Positions 8,770 through 15,726 of a DNA stretch of 64,000 bases are shown in pieces (position 1 is the first letter of the stretch; every line of letters begins with the position of its first letter). Source of the DNA: Nodosilinea sp. FACHB-131 (GTDB taxonomy: Bacteria > Cyanobacteriota > Cyanobacteriia > Phormidesmidales > Phormidesmidaceae); the NCBI RefSeq assembly GCF_014695395.1, contig NZ_JACJOF010000013.1:1-64000 (forward strand). Reading direction: 5' to 3'. The position numbers were made by a program, and so were the translations under genes. Below the pieces are notes generated by a model. That model was not told the origin of the DNA. It ran no database searches and saw only the letters and a program-made list of their open reading frames with translations.

Positions 8770-10145
8770 TTGCGGCTGGGGTCACCATAGCGAAATGGCC
8801 CCGTTTGCATGACCACTTTCGTCCTTAGGTCGGCGGGCGCTTCTGCCGCACCCCAGTGAGCCTGAATCGCCTGCAACAGCTGGTCTTGCTGCACCCTCAG
8901 ATCGGGGATATCCCACCCCTTATTGATAATCGCAAACCACACTGGCCCCTTTTCGGCAGTAGGCACCATCCCTGCCAGGGCGCTGACCTCCGCTAAGCTG
9001 CCAGTCTTGACCGCCGCCGTGGGGGGAATGCGGCGATCGATGAGAGTGCCCACATCTTCCCCTGAGACGGGCAGTACGTCGGCCACCGAAAAACCCTGGC
9101 CGCTCAGCTCCCGTTGAATCGCTACCGTCATGGCCACCGCCGCCCGCGCCGACATCTGGTTATCGACCCCCAGGCCCGACCCGTTGACCAGGCTGAGTTC
9201 ACCCGGCGGTAATTCTGCTGCCGCCGTCGCCTTGGTCATCACTGGCTCCGGCCCGCCCGCTAAGCTAGCCACCATTTCCGCCATGACGTTGTTGCTGTAA
9301 ATATTCATCGCCTTGAGGATGGCCACCAGCGGCAGCGACTGATGCTGCACCACCCACTCCACGTCGCTGGTCTCTAGCTCTGCCGCTGGCACCCAGCGGG
9401 CCGTACCGTCAATTTCTAGGCTGGGCTGCGGCGTGCCCGGCGGCAGGTTGGCGTGGGCCTGGCGCGCTTCCCAGGCCCAGGTTGGGGCCGACATCGCCTG
9501 CTGCAAATCCGCCAGAGAATCTGCTTGTTCTTCCTCAAAGTTCATGGTGAAGGAGCCGCTCACCAAAATCTCCCCCGTCACCCGCTGAATGCCCAGCTCT
9601 TGCAGGCGGTTGGCCAGCACAATGCCCTCCTCCCACACAAACAGCGGGTCGCCACTGCCCTGAATCACCAGATCGCCGTCGAGCACGCCATCGGGCTGAA
9701 GGGTGCCGCGCATGCCCACCCGAGTCTCGAAGCGGTGGTCGAGGGGCCAGGTTTTAAGAGCAGCCAGGGTGGTCGCCAGCTTAGTCAACGAGGCGGCGGG
9801 CATCAGCACATCGCCTCGGTGCTCAGCGATCGCGCTCTGGCCCACCTGAATCCAAATGCCCTGGTCGGGCACTGACCAGCCCTGCCGCTGCAGCCCCGCC
9901 ACATAGTCGGCCACGATCGCCTCTACTACCGGGTCGCGGGCCAGCTCCGCAATCCACGGCGACTGCCACTCAATTTGCAGCGCGGCGGGGTTAAGCCCAG
10001 ACAGCTGCAGGGGCTTGGGTTCTCCCATGCCTAGAAGGATAGAGAACAGGCCCAGGGGCAGGGCCGTTAGCGATAGGGAAGCCACCGATTGCGAATCCTC
10101 CACGCGGTGTAGCCCAATCTCGGGCGATACCCGACTAAGATACAC
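8739..10145 (-). CDS. D-alanyl-D-alanine carboxypeptidase (S13, DacB/PBP4 type)
   Basis: A 468-residue penicillin-binding protein of family S13. An N-terminal hydrophobic segment (about 20-40) probably exports it to the periplasm. All three active-site motifs are present: SLTK (Ser119/Lys122), SNN (284-286) and KTG (380-382). The spacing between SxxK and SNN allows the extra domain typical of S13 enzymes. It should trim or cleave peptidoglycan cross-bridges. Its 3' end overlaps the LpxB-like gene on the other strand by 31 bases. The first ATG was taken because the hydrophobic segment lies downstream of it. Confidence 0.88.
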   Translation of the reverse strand: MYLSRVSPEIGLHRVEDSQSVASLSLTALPLGLFSILLGMGEPKPLQLSGLNPAALQIEWQSPWIAELARDPVVEAIVADYVAGLQRQGWSVPDQGIWIQVGQSAIAEHRGDVLMPAASLTKLATTLAALKTWPLDHRFETRVGMRGTLQPDGVLDGDLVIQGSGDPLFVWEEGIVLANRLQELGIQRVTGEILVSGSFTMNFEEEQADSLADLQQAMSAPTWAWEARQAHANLPPGTPQPSLEIDGTARWVPAAELETSDVEWVVQHQSLPLVAILKAMNIYSNNVMAEMVASLAGGPEPVMTKATAAAELPPGELSLVNGSGLGVDNQMSARAAVAMTVAIQRELSGQGFSVADVLPVSGEDVGTLIDRRIPPTAAVKTGSLAEVSALAGMVPTAEKGPVWFAIINKGWDIPDLRVQQDQLLQAIQAHWGAAEAPADLRTKVVMQTGPFRYGDPSRNQVAEKVASE

Positions 10146-10266
10146 CAGATGGTTGGCAGTGAGTGGGGAGTCAGGGATGGGTGGGTGAGGGGAATACCGA
10201 GAGCAAACTCACCCCGCACTCAAAACGGCAACTCCGCAATCAGTTTCCGAGCCATCTCGAGCCTTT

Positions 10267-10293
10267 ACCCTATACCTTAAACCCCATACCCTC
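10267..10293. repeat. copy of the dispersed GGTATAGGGT-type repeat (partial)
   Basis: The block ACCCTATACCTTAAACCCC and what follows is almost the same as the right arm of the elements at 22857-22925 and 40753-40810. Only one arm is evident here. It ends 14 bases before the PKHD hydroxylase start codon. Confidence 0.55.
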
Positions 10294-10307
10294 CTCAGCT
10301 CACGCCG

Positions 10308-10973
10308 ATGATTGTCTGCATTGCTGACCTGCTAACCTCAGATGAAATCGCCCAGATTAAAACGGGCCTAGCCCAGGCCGCGTTTGTGCCGGGGGAGACG
10401 ACGGCGGGCTGGCACGCCAAGCTAGTTAAGCAGAACGAGCAAGCGGCTAAGCAGGCGGCGGTTGAGCCGTTGAAGGCGGTGGTGCAGAATGCCTTGGCGC
10501 GGAATGCGCTGTTTCAGGCGATCGCCTGCCCCCGCATCATCCATTCCCTGCTGTTTAGCCGCTATGGGGTGGGCATGAGCTACGGACGGCACACCGACAA
10601 TGCCCTGATGGGAGGTGCCAACTTTTATCGCTCGGATGTATCGCTGACGGTGTTTTTGAGCGGGCCAGACGATTACGACGGCGGCGAGCTAGTGATTGAG
10701 GGAGCCGACAGCGAGCAGCCCTACAAGCTAGCGGCCGGGAGCGCCATTGTCTACCCATCCACTACGCTGCACCGGGTGGAGCCGGTGGTGAGGGGCGATC
10801 GCATTGTGGCCGTGGGCTGGGTGCAAAGTCTGGTGCGCAATGCCGCCCACCGCGAAATTCTCTTCGACCTTGAAACCGTGAAGCGCACCCTGTTTGCCCA
10901 AACCGGCAAAACCCCAGAGTTTGATCTGCTAACCAAGACCACCGCTAACCTGCTGCGCCAGTGGGCCGAGTAG
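10308..10973 (+). CDS. PKHD-type Fe(II)/2-oxoglutarate dioxygenase (PiuC/YbiX family)
   Basis: A 221-residue protein of the PKHD-type hydroxylase family. The iron ligands are visible as H95-T-D97 in YGRHTDNALMGG and His155 in STTLHRVEP. The 2-oxoglutarate-binding Arg is likely R165 in GDRIVAVGWVQS. Length is normal for the family. Members are often iron-regulated and sit near iron-uptake genes. Here the closest iron genes are about 3 kb downstream, so a link is only suggested. A dispersed palindrome arm lies just upstream of the start. Confidence 0.9.
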   Translation: MIVCIADLLTSDEIAQIKTGLAQAAFVPGETTAGWHAKLVKQNEQAAKQAAVEPLKAVVQNALARNALFQAIACPRIIHSLLFSRYGVGMSYGRHTDNALMGGANFYRSDVSLTVFLSGPDDYDGGELVIEGADSEQPYKLAAGSAIVYPSTTLHRVEPVVRGDRIVAVGWVQSLVRNAAHREILFDLETVKRTLFAQTGKTPEFDLLTKTTANLLRQWAE

Positions 10974-11029
10974 GGCAGGGCGGTCATTCCTACTACTGCA
11001 TTTGCCCCAGCGCATATGCTTCTGTATGT

Positions 11030-11761
11030 CTATTCTTCCAAAGTGGTTTCTGTCTCCAGATCTGGAAGCAAAATTTCTGCTACCTCGGGAAAATGTCGTT
11101 TCATACAGTTGTCGCACACTCCATGGGTGAAACCGACATCTGAATATTGCTGAATAAACGACTCCACAGTTGACCAATAACCCTGATCGTTTCGAATGCC
11201 TTTGCAATAGGAGCAAATGGGAATTAAGCCAGCCATCAGCTCCATTTTTTCCAGCGCCTCAGCTAATTGCGAAGACACCCGCTGTAGCTCTAACTGCATC
11301 ACCACCTGACGCGCCAGAGCTTCTAAAGTTTTGATTTGACAGAGGTCTAAAGTCCTAGGTTTTCTGTCAATTACACAGAGCGTTCCAAGCGGCTGACCAC
11401 CAGGAGAAATCAAAGGAACTCCAGCGTAGAATCGAATGCCTAGCTCGCCGGTCACCAGCGAATTGTTGGCAAACCGTTCGTCCTCGGCAGCATCAGTCAC
11501 AATCATGATGGCCGGGCTCAAGATGGCGTGGGCGCAGAAGGAAACACCTCGGCTGGTCTCTTGCGCCGTAAGACCTACCTTAGATTTAAACCACTGCCGC
11601 TCTGCGTCAACCAGGCTAATCAGCGCGATCGGCACATCGCAGATGAAGGCAGCCAGCGAGGTGATGTCGTCGTAGGAACGCTCGGCGGGCGTGTCTAAAA
11701 CTTTGTATTGCCTGAGCGCCTCAAGCCGGTCGGCTTCTTGGGTAGGTGTGTTGGCTTGCAT
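11030..11761 (-). CDS. GAF-domain protein with a four-cysteine C-terminal module
   Basis: A 243-residue soluble protein. The GAF domain covers about residues 25-165 (start EADRLEALRQYKVLDTPAE, then DVPIALISLVD, GVSFCAHAIL, FYAGVPLISPGGQPLGTLCVID). A short helix follows, then a module with CSYCKGIRNDQGYW and CDNCMKRHFPE. This CxxCK...YW...H(g)xCxxC tail also occurs at the end of some GGDEF and response-regulator proteins and probably binds zinc (inference). There is no output domain, so it may act as a stand-alone sensor or adaptor. The Cys in VSFCAH could be a bilin or redox site, but that is a guess. Confidence 0.8.
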   Translation of the reverse strand: MQANTPTQEADRLEALRQYKVLDTPAERSYDDITSLAAFICDVPIALISLVDAERQWFKSKVGLTAQETSRGVSFCAHAILSPAIMIVTDAAEDERFANNSLVTGELGIRFYAGVPLISPGGQPLGTLCVIDRKPRTLDLCQIKTLEALARQVVMQLELQRVSSQLAEALEKMELMAGLIPICSYCKGIRNDQGYWSTVESFIQQYSDVGFTHGVCDNCMKRHFPEVAEILLPDLETETTLEE

Positions 11762-12055
11762 CAGATTGCTGCGACGCCTTACTTGATTGCATAAATCATT
11801 CTAAAAAGCTGGTTAAAGAGCATGTAACTTACGGGCGAAGACTTGATAGTGCTTAACGTGTGCCCTTTTAGAAAAACTTGGCGCTACGGATCTATATGCC
11901 TAAAGAGTGAGTCACGGGGTGACGTTTATTGAGCGAATGCCTTGAGTAGGAAGCGAAAATCAAGCTGACTATCACGCAAGACAGAGATATACACACAATC
12001 ATTAACAAAGTGTTACATTCATAGACATGAAGTCACATTAGAAAGAGACATCATC

Positions 12056-12274
12056 ATGGATATCCGTCAAGAGTTACCCCTTGAGCAGCAGTTCGAGCTT
12101 CGGGTGTTTGAAGAGCAAGTTCAATCGCTTTCCCCAGAAGACGCCCAAGCTTTACTCGTGCAGCTCAAAGAAGCAATGCTGTACCAAACCACCACGTTTC
12201 GGGAAATTTTGAAGAACACCTGGGACATTGGTAAAGGCCCCGACTCCCTGCGCGAAGCACTAGCAGAAGGATAA
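12056..12274 (+). CDS. nblA: NblA/Ycf18-family phycobilisome degradation protein
   Basis: A 72-residue protein fitting the NblA/Ycf18 pattern. The start ELPLEQQFELRVFEEQVQ corresponds to the eLsLEQqF.lRsf..qV core. QALLVQLKEAMLYQ matches the dimerising helix, and FREILKNTWDIG matches the (k/r)xxLKhqWgl C-terminal phycobiliprotein/Clp-binding segment. NblA is induced by nitrogen or sulfur starvation and tethers phycobilisomes to a Clp protease. The 294-base upstream region is AT-rich and probably holds the promoter, but I see no NtcA box of the form GTA-N8-TAC. A strong terminator follows 60 bases downstream. Confidence 0.8.
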   Translation: MDIRQELPLEQQFELRVFEEQVQSLSPEDAQALLVQLKEAMLYQTTTFREILKNTWDIGKGPDSLREALAEG

Positions 12275-12333
12275 TTTCTTTTGCCAGAAACGCCAATGAC
12301 AAGACAGTTCACGCTTAGCGCTCAAACAAACAA

Positions 12334-12385
12334 TTAGCCCGGCTTTTTCCAAACATTCAAACAGGAAAAGCCGGGCTAACTTTTG
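12334..12385 (+). terminator. intrinsic terminator of nblA
   Basis: Stem TTAGCCCGGCTTTTTCC (12334-12350) pairs with GGAAAAGCCGGGCTAA (12364-12379), with one bulged base and a 13-base loop, followed by CTTTTG. It can also serve the opposite strand, as the stem itself has an A/T tract. Confidence 0.8.
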
Positions 12386-12508
12386 ACGAACACTCGCAGT
12401 CTGTAGCGCTATTCCACATTGGTATCAGTAGTTCTGCAGTGGCAATTGGAAGAGATCATTGTCGAACTGCCCACAGGAATCTGAACTAGATAAATAACTT
12501 AAAAATGC

Positions 12509-13291
12509 CTACGATCGCTGCAAAGCCAGCACTTCGTCAGAGGTGATAGGTTCAGCAGTCATAGTGTAGAGCACGCCCTCTCGCACCGAGACTAGGTTTA
12601 AATAATAATTGGGCTCACCGGGCTTGCTGACGGCATATACCCGCACCCCAGAGTCTATAGATAAGACTTCACCAGTGATGTTGCTCACGGTGTAGCCCTG
12701 GGATTCAAGTCGCGCTTGCAGATCACCTGCGGCACTACGCCAGCTGCTGCTCACTGGGCTGCGCCAGCAGTCGGCCAGCCATTGGCAGGCGGCCTGGGCC
12801 CCATCTAAATGGGGAAAGTTGGCGTAAAGCCCTGGCGGGCCAGGCAGTTCTGAGGCGGGTACAGCGGGAGGGGTTGGGGCCGGCTCTGGAGCCGCCGCTG
12901 CGGGCTGCGGCGATGGTTTGGGCTGATCGGCGGGAACTGGCGCGGGTGAAGCTTGGGGTGCGGCCTGAGGAGGTGCGGCGGTTGTAGCCACCCCAGGCTG
13001 CGGCGAGGCTAAAGCTGGCGGTGCTTTGACTGGGGCTACGGCTGGCGGTGCTTCTACGGCGGGCAGCAGCACGGTTAGCGCCACATCCTCTAGCGGTGGA
13101 GCCGGTTCTGCTAGGTCTTCTGCCAGTGGGGGAGCTTGGTTTGACTCGGGAATGACCAGGGCCAGCAAGACTCCGTGGGCGGCGAGGGAGGCGATCGCAC
13201 ATCCCACCCCCAGCCACGACCGCGATCGCCCCTTGGGCTTGGATGCAGAGCGGCTCAAGGAGAACGGCGGGGTAGTTAGTCTGGGAGCCAT
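12509..13291 (-). CDS. Pro/Ala-rich single-span protein, TonB-like architecture
   Basis: A 260-residue protein. A basic N-terminus (RSASKPKGRSRSW) precedes one hydrophobic span (about 27-48). A long Pro/Ala-rich linker (about 50-150, with many PAP, PQP and APP runs) leads to a compact C-terminal domain (about 153-260) with CQWLADCW and YYLNLVSVREG. Span, periplasm-crossing linker and small C-domain are the layout of TonB-like energy transducers. However, the C-domain does not show an obvious TonB YPxxA motif, so function is inferred from layout only. It is divergent from the iron-binding protein gene futA, 306 bases away, which makes an iron role attractive. Confidence 0.6.
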   Translation of the reverse strand: MAPRLTTPPFSLSRSASKPKGRSRSWLGVGCAIASLAAHGVLLALVIPESNQAPPLAEDLAEPAPPLEDVALTVLLPAVEAPPAVAPVKAPPALASPQPGVATTAAPPQAAPQASPAPVPADQPKPSPQPAAAAPEPAPTPPAVPASELPGPPGLYANFPHLDGAQAACQWLADCWRSPVSSSWRSAAGDLQARLESQGYTVSNITGEVLSIDSGVRVYAVSKPGEPNYYLNLVSVREGVLYTMTAEPITSDEVLALQRS

Positions 13292-13597
13292 TGTCGAAAG
13301 GTTGCGATCGCAGATGCGGTTAAGCTAACAAGACTGATTCTTTATTGGCCATTCTAAAGCTATTCTTCGCTGGCCTCAAGCCCTTGCCCACAGGGTGCTG
13401 ATTCAATAGCAGAGACATCGGCGAAGCGCAAGGGTATTGCGACCATCCGCCACAGGGCTAAGCTTAAATACGGCATTATCAGGAGAAGGTCGCATTAAGC
13501 GATACAATGCAACCTGATATCTCAATGCTCTGGGGCCATCCGGTTGAAGTTGCCTGGAGATTTAGTTGAGGTTTAATTTTTGGAGGTAAACAACCCT
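13292..13597. promoter_or_regulatory. divergent regulatory region of the TonB-like gene and futA
   Basis: A 306-base gene-free region between divergent genes. TACAAT at 13503-13508 could be a -10 element for futA, without a good -35. GGAGG at 13582-13586 is a strong ribosome-binding site for the ATG at 13598. I could not find a convincing 19-bp Fur palindrome. Confidence 0.4.
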
Positions 13598-14671
13598 ATG
13601 AGATTAGGAAGACGCGCATTTTTAGGAACCAGTGCTGCCGCCGCCGCCGTAGCCGCCGGCTACCTACGTCAGCGCCCCGCCACAGCTCAGTTTGGCCTTC
13701 GCCGTGGCCCGGTGGTCAATCTCTACTCTGCTCGCCACTACGACACTGACGACCAACTTTACGAGGGCTTCCGAGAAGCCACGGGCATTCGCGTCAATGT
13801 GGTTGAGGCCGAAGCCGACCAGCTGATCGAGCGCATCAAGAGCGAAGGCGCAAACAGCCCCGCCGACATTCTCATGACCGTCGATGCCGGTCGCCTCTGG
13901 CGCGCTGAGCAAGAAGACATGTTCCAGCCGGTCACCTCATCGATTCTGAGCGAGGCAATTCCCGAAAATCTGCGCCATCCCGAAGGGCTGTGGTTTGGCC
14001 TGACCAAGCGGGCGCGGGTGCTGGTGTATAACAAAGACACCGTTGACCCCTCTGAGCTATCGACCTACGAAGATCTGGCCGACCCCAAGTGGCGCGGGCG
14101 GATTCTGGTTCGCAGCTCAACCAATATTTATAACCAGTCCCTGGTTGGCTCGATGATTGCCGCCCACGGGGCCGAAGACACCGAAGAGTGGGCGCGGGGC
14201 CTGGTGGCCAACTTTGCCCGCGACCCGGAAGGGGGCGACAGCGACCAGATTAAGGCCGCTGCTGCTGGGCTGGGCGATGTTGCTATCTCCAACACCTACT
14301 ACTTTGCCCGCCTGGCTAAGTCTGACAAGGCCGAGGAGCAGGCGATCGCTGAAAAGATGGGTGTGTTTTTCCCCAACCAGGGCGATGGCGCCAACGGGCG
14401 CGGCACCCACGTCAACATCAGCGGTGCCGGGGTGGTCAAGACCGCACCCAATGCTGAGGCCGCTGTGAAGTTCCTTGAGTATCTGGCGAGCCCCGAGGCC
14501 CAGCGCATCTTCGCTAATAGCAACAACGAGTACCCCGTGGTGGCAGGCGTTGAGGTCGACTCTGTAGTGGCAGGCTTCGGCGAATTTAAGGAAGATCCAC
14601 TGAATGCCTCGGTGTTTGGCAGCAACAACCCCGAAGCTCTGCGCATCACCGATCGCGCCGGTTGGAAGTAG
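13598..14671 (+). CDS. futA: ferric iron ABC transporter substrate-binding protein (FutA/IdiA type)
   Basis: A 357-residue protein starting at the ATG preceded by GGAGG (an in-frame TTG 18 bases upstream is less likely). The N-terminus [21 protein letters not shown] is a twin-arginine-type signal ending near ATAQF. The mature part begins [20 protein letters not shown], the classic start of FutA/IdiA/FbpA-type class II iron-binding proteins. The Tyr-rich TYYFARL region supplies likely iron ligands. It delivers Fe(III) to the FutB permease. The permease gene is 5 kb away on the other strand, and the ATPase (futC) is not in the window. A perfect terminator follows. Confidence 0.92.
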   Translation: MRLGRRAFLGTSAAAAAVAAGYLRQRPATAQFGLRRGPVVNLYSARHYDTDDQLYEGFREATGIRVNVVEAEADQLIERIKSEGANSPADILMTVDAGRLWRAEQEDMFQPVTSSILSEAIPENLRHPEGLWFGLTKRARVLVYNKDTVDPSELSTYEDLADPKWRGRILVRSSTNIYNQSLVGSMIAAHGAEDTEEWARGLVANFARDPEGGDSDQIKAAAAGLGDVAISNTYYFARLAKSDKAEEQAIAEKMGVFFPNQGDGANGRGTHVNISGAGVVKTAPNAEAAVKFLEYLASPEAQRIFANSNNEYPVVAGVEVDSVVAGFGEFKEDPLNASVFGSNNPEALRITDRAGWK

Positions 14672-14701
14672 GTCTAGCATCGCTAGCCCTATCGGCTGAC
14701 T

Positions 14702-14742
14702 GATGAATGCCCTCTCAGGTTTGAGAGGGCATTCATCGTTTT
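14702..14742 (+). terminator. intrinsic terminator of futA
   Basis: A perfect 16-bp stem (GATGAATGCCCTCTCA with TGAGAGGGCATTCATC), a GGTT loop and then GTTTTAAA. It begins 31 bases after the futA stop codon. Confidence 0.92.
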
Positions 14743-14750
14743 AAAGCCTT

Positions 14751-14828
14751 TGTAGGTTGGGTGCAGCGGAGCGAAACCCAACGATGTTTACCGCTGTTGG
14801 GTTCTGCTACCGCGCCACCCAACCTACA
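14751..14828. repeat. REP/MITE-like palindromic element
   Basis: Perfect 13-bp terminal arms TGTAGGTTGGGTG (14751-14763) and CACCCAACCTACA (14816-14828) surround an interior with a second, imperfect pairing (GAAACCCAAC...GTTGGGTTCTG). GTAGGTTGGGT palindromes are common dispersed elements in bacterial genomes. A one-arm remnant lies near 44139-44161. Confidence 0.8.
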
Positions 14829-14837
14829 AATTCAGGC

Positions 14838-15133
14838 TTGACAGACCATTAGATTCTCGACACCCAAGCATTGAGACTCAACCGCGTGGTTGTGAGCCTC
14901 AATGCCGAGACTTTGAAACTCGACGGCCAAGCGATCGCACCTCACCCTCTTAGCTTTAAACCTCGACAGCAAGGCCACCATGCTCTCGGCTGACGCAAAA
15001 AGTCTCGCTACCGAGGCTCGCACTCTCGCGGGCCAACATAGATCGACTCAAGCCTGAGCGTTTTAGCCTCGCAGCTGAGTCTCAGCGCTTCGGCCTTGAG
15101 TATCAGAACCTCAAGCGGCTAGGGCCGAGCCTC
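14838..15133 (-). repeat. degenerate 21-bp tandem repeat encoding heptads, decayed
   Basis: Read on the minus strand, about 14 consecutive units each begin GAG/GAA, mostly 21 bases apart (a few are 19-23). Translated unit by unit they give heptads such as EVLILKA, EALRLSC, EAKTLRL, ESASLGS, EFQSLGI, EAHNHAV and ESQCLGV, that is E-x-x-x-L-x-x. The first unit is the end of the upstream gene, EARP-stop-PL. The stop codon therefore lies inside the repeat, and the next three units are in frame behind it. Frameshifts and stops appear further on. It looks like the relic of, or seed for, a coiled-coil tail. Confidence 0.7.
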
Positions 15134-15607
15134 GGCCATCACGTCTACTTTCTCGGCTTTTTGACGCATAGACTTAAAGCGCTCGCCAAGTTGGGTGGCG
15201 ACGGCTTTGAGGCCGGGCTGGCGCTTGGCGGCGGCTTTGACATAGTCATAGACGCTGAGGCTGCTGGTCATGGCTTCGCTGCCCACGGCTAGCAGAGTGT
15301 CGTCGACCTTTTCGGTCATCTGGCGCAGGTTGAGCCGCAGTTCGCTCAGCACGGTGGCGAGCTGGTAGTCGCGGGCTAGCTCGGCGGTGTCAAAGCTGGC
15401 GGGCAAAACGTCGGGGTTGGCCTGGGCAGCGGTGAGGCTATTGCTAACAAAGGCTAGGCTTTTGTCGCCCATTTTGTAGAGGCGGCGACGTTCTTCGGCG
15501 GTGAGGTTGACTAAGAACGGCATCTTTTGCTGGATGGTGGCCAGGGCCGCTTTGATTTCGTTGAGGTCTGCGGTAGACAGGTCGGCACTGATGTTTTGGT
15601 ATGGCAT
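15119..15607 (-). CDS. conserved small protein beginning MPYQNIS
   Basis: A 162-residue soluble, mostly helical protein. I take the ATG of MPYQNISADLSTADLNEIKA as the start. The frame stays open upstream only to a TTG, and those residues look like non-coding sequence. Segments LVNLTAEERRRLYKMGDKS and LLAVGSEAMTSSLSVYDYVK look strongly conserved in character. I recall related proteins of unknown function in cyanobacteria and Bacteroidetes but cannot name a function. It lies 119 bases downstream of the ROCO gene on the same strand. Its last four codons are the first unit of a degenerate 21-bp repeat that carries on past the stop. Confidence 0.75.
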   Translation of the reverse strand: MPYQNISADLSTADLNEIKAALATIQQKMPFLVNLTAEERRRLYKMGDKSLAFVSNSLTAAQANPDVLPASFDTAELARDYQLATVLSELRLNLRQMTEKVDDTLLAVGSEAMTSSLSVYDYVKAAAKRQPGLKAVATQLGERFKSMRQKAEKVDVMAEARP

Positions 15608-15640
15608 AGGTAGAGCACTTTGCGATGGTTTGGTATGGCA
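15595..15640. repeat. 12-bp direct repeat at the start of the MPYQ gene
   Basis: TTTGGTATGGCA occurs at 15595-15606 and again at 15629-15640. On the coding strand one copy overlaps the start codon, so the spacing is 34 bases. It could be a short duplication or a protein-binding pair. Confidence 0.5.
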
Positions 15641-15726
15641 AATGACGACCATCTGCCATCGCAATAAGGTGCCCAGGGGACAATGAGCGATCGCCAGGGC
15701 AACCCCATTTGCGCTCGTCAAAAAAG

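Noticed and set aside
11762-12055. NtcA box upstream of nblA
   Set aside because: No GTA-N8-TAC with a properly spaced -10 was found; only a too-short GTA-ACT-TAC occurs near 11823.
14832-15023. 63-codon minus-strand frame ending in VESQCLGVENLMVCQA
   Set aside because: It is the frame of part of the degenerate heptad repeat, with no upstream ribosome-binding site, and other units lie in other frames. Treated as repeat relic instead of a gene.
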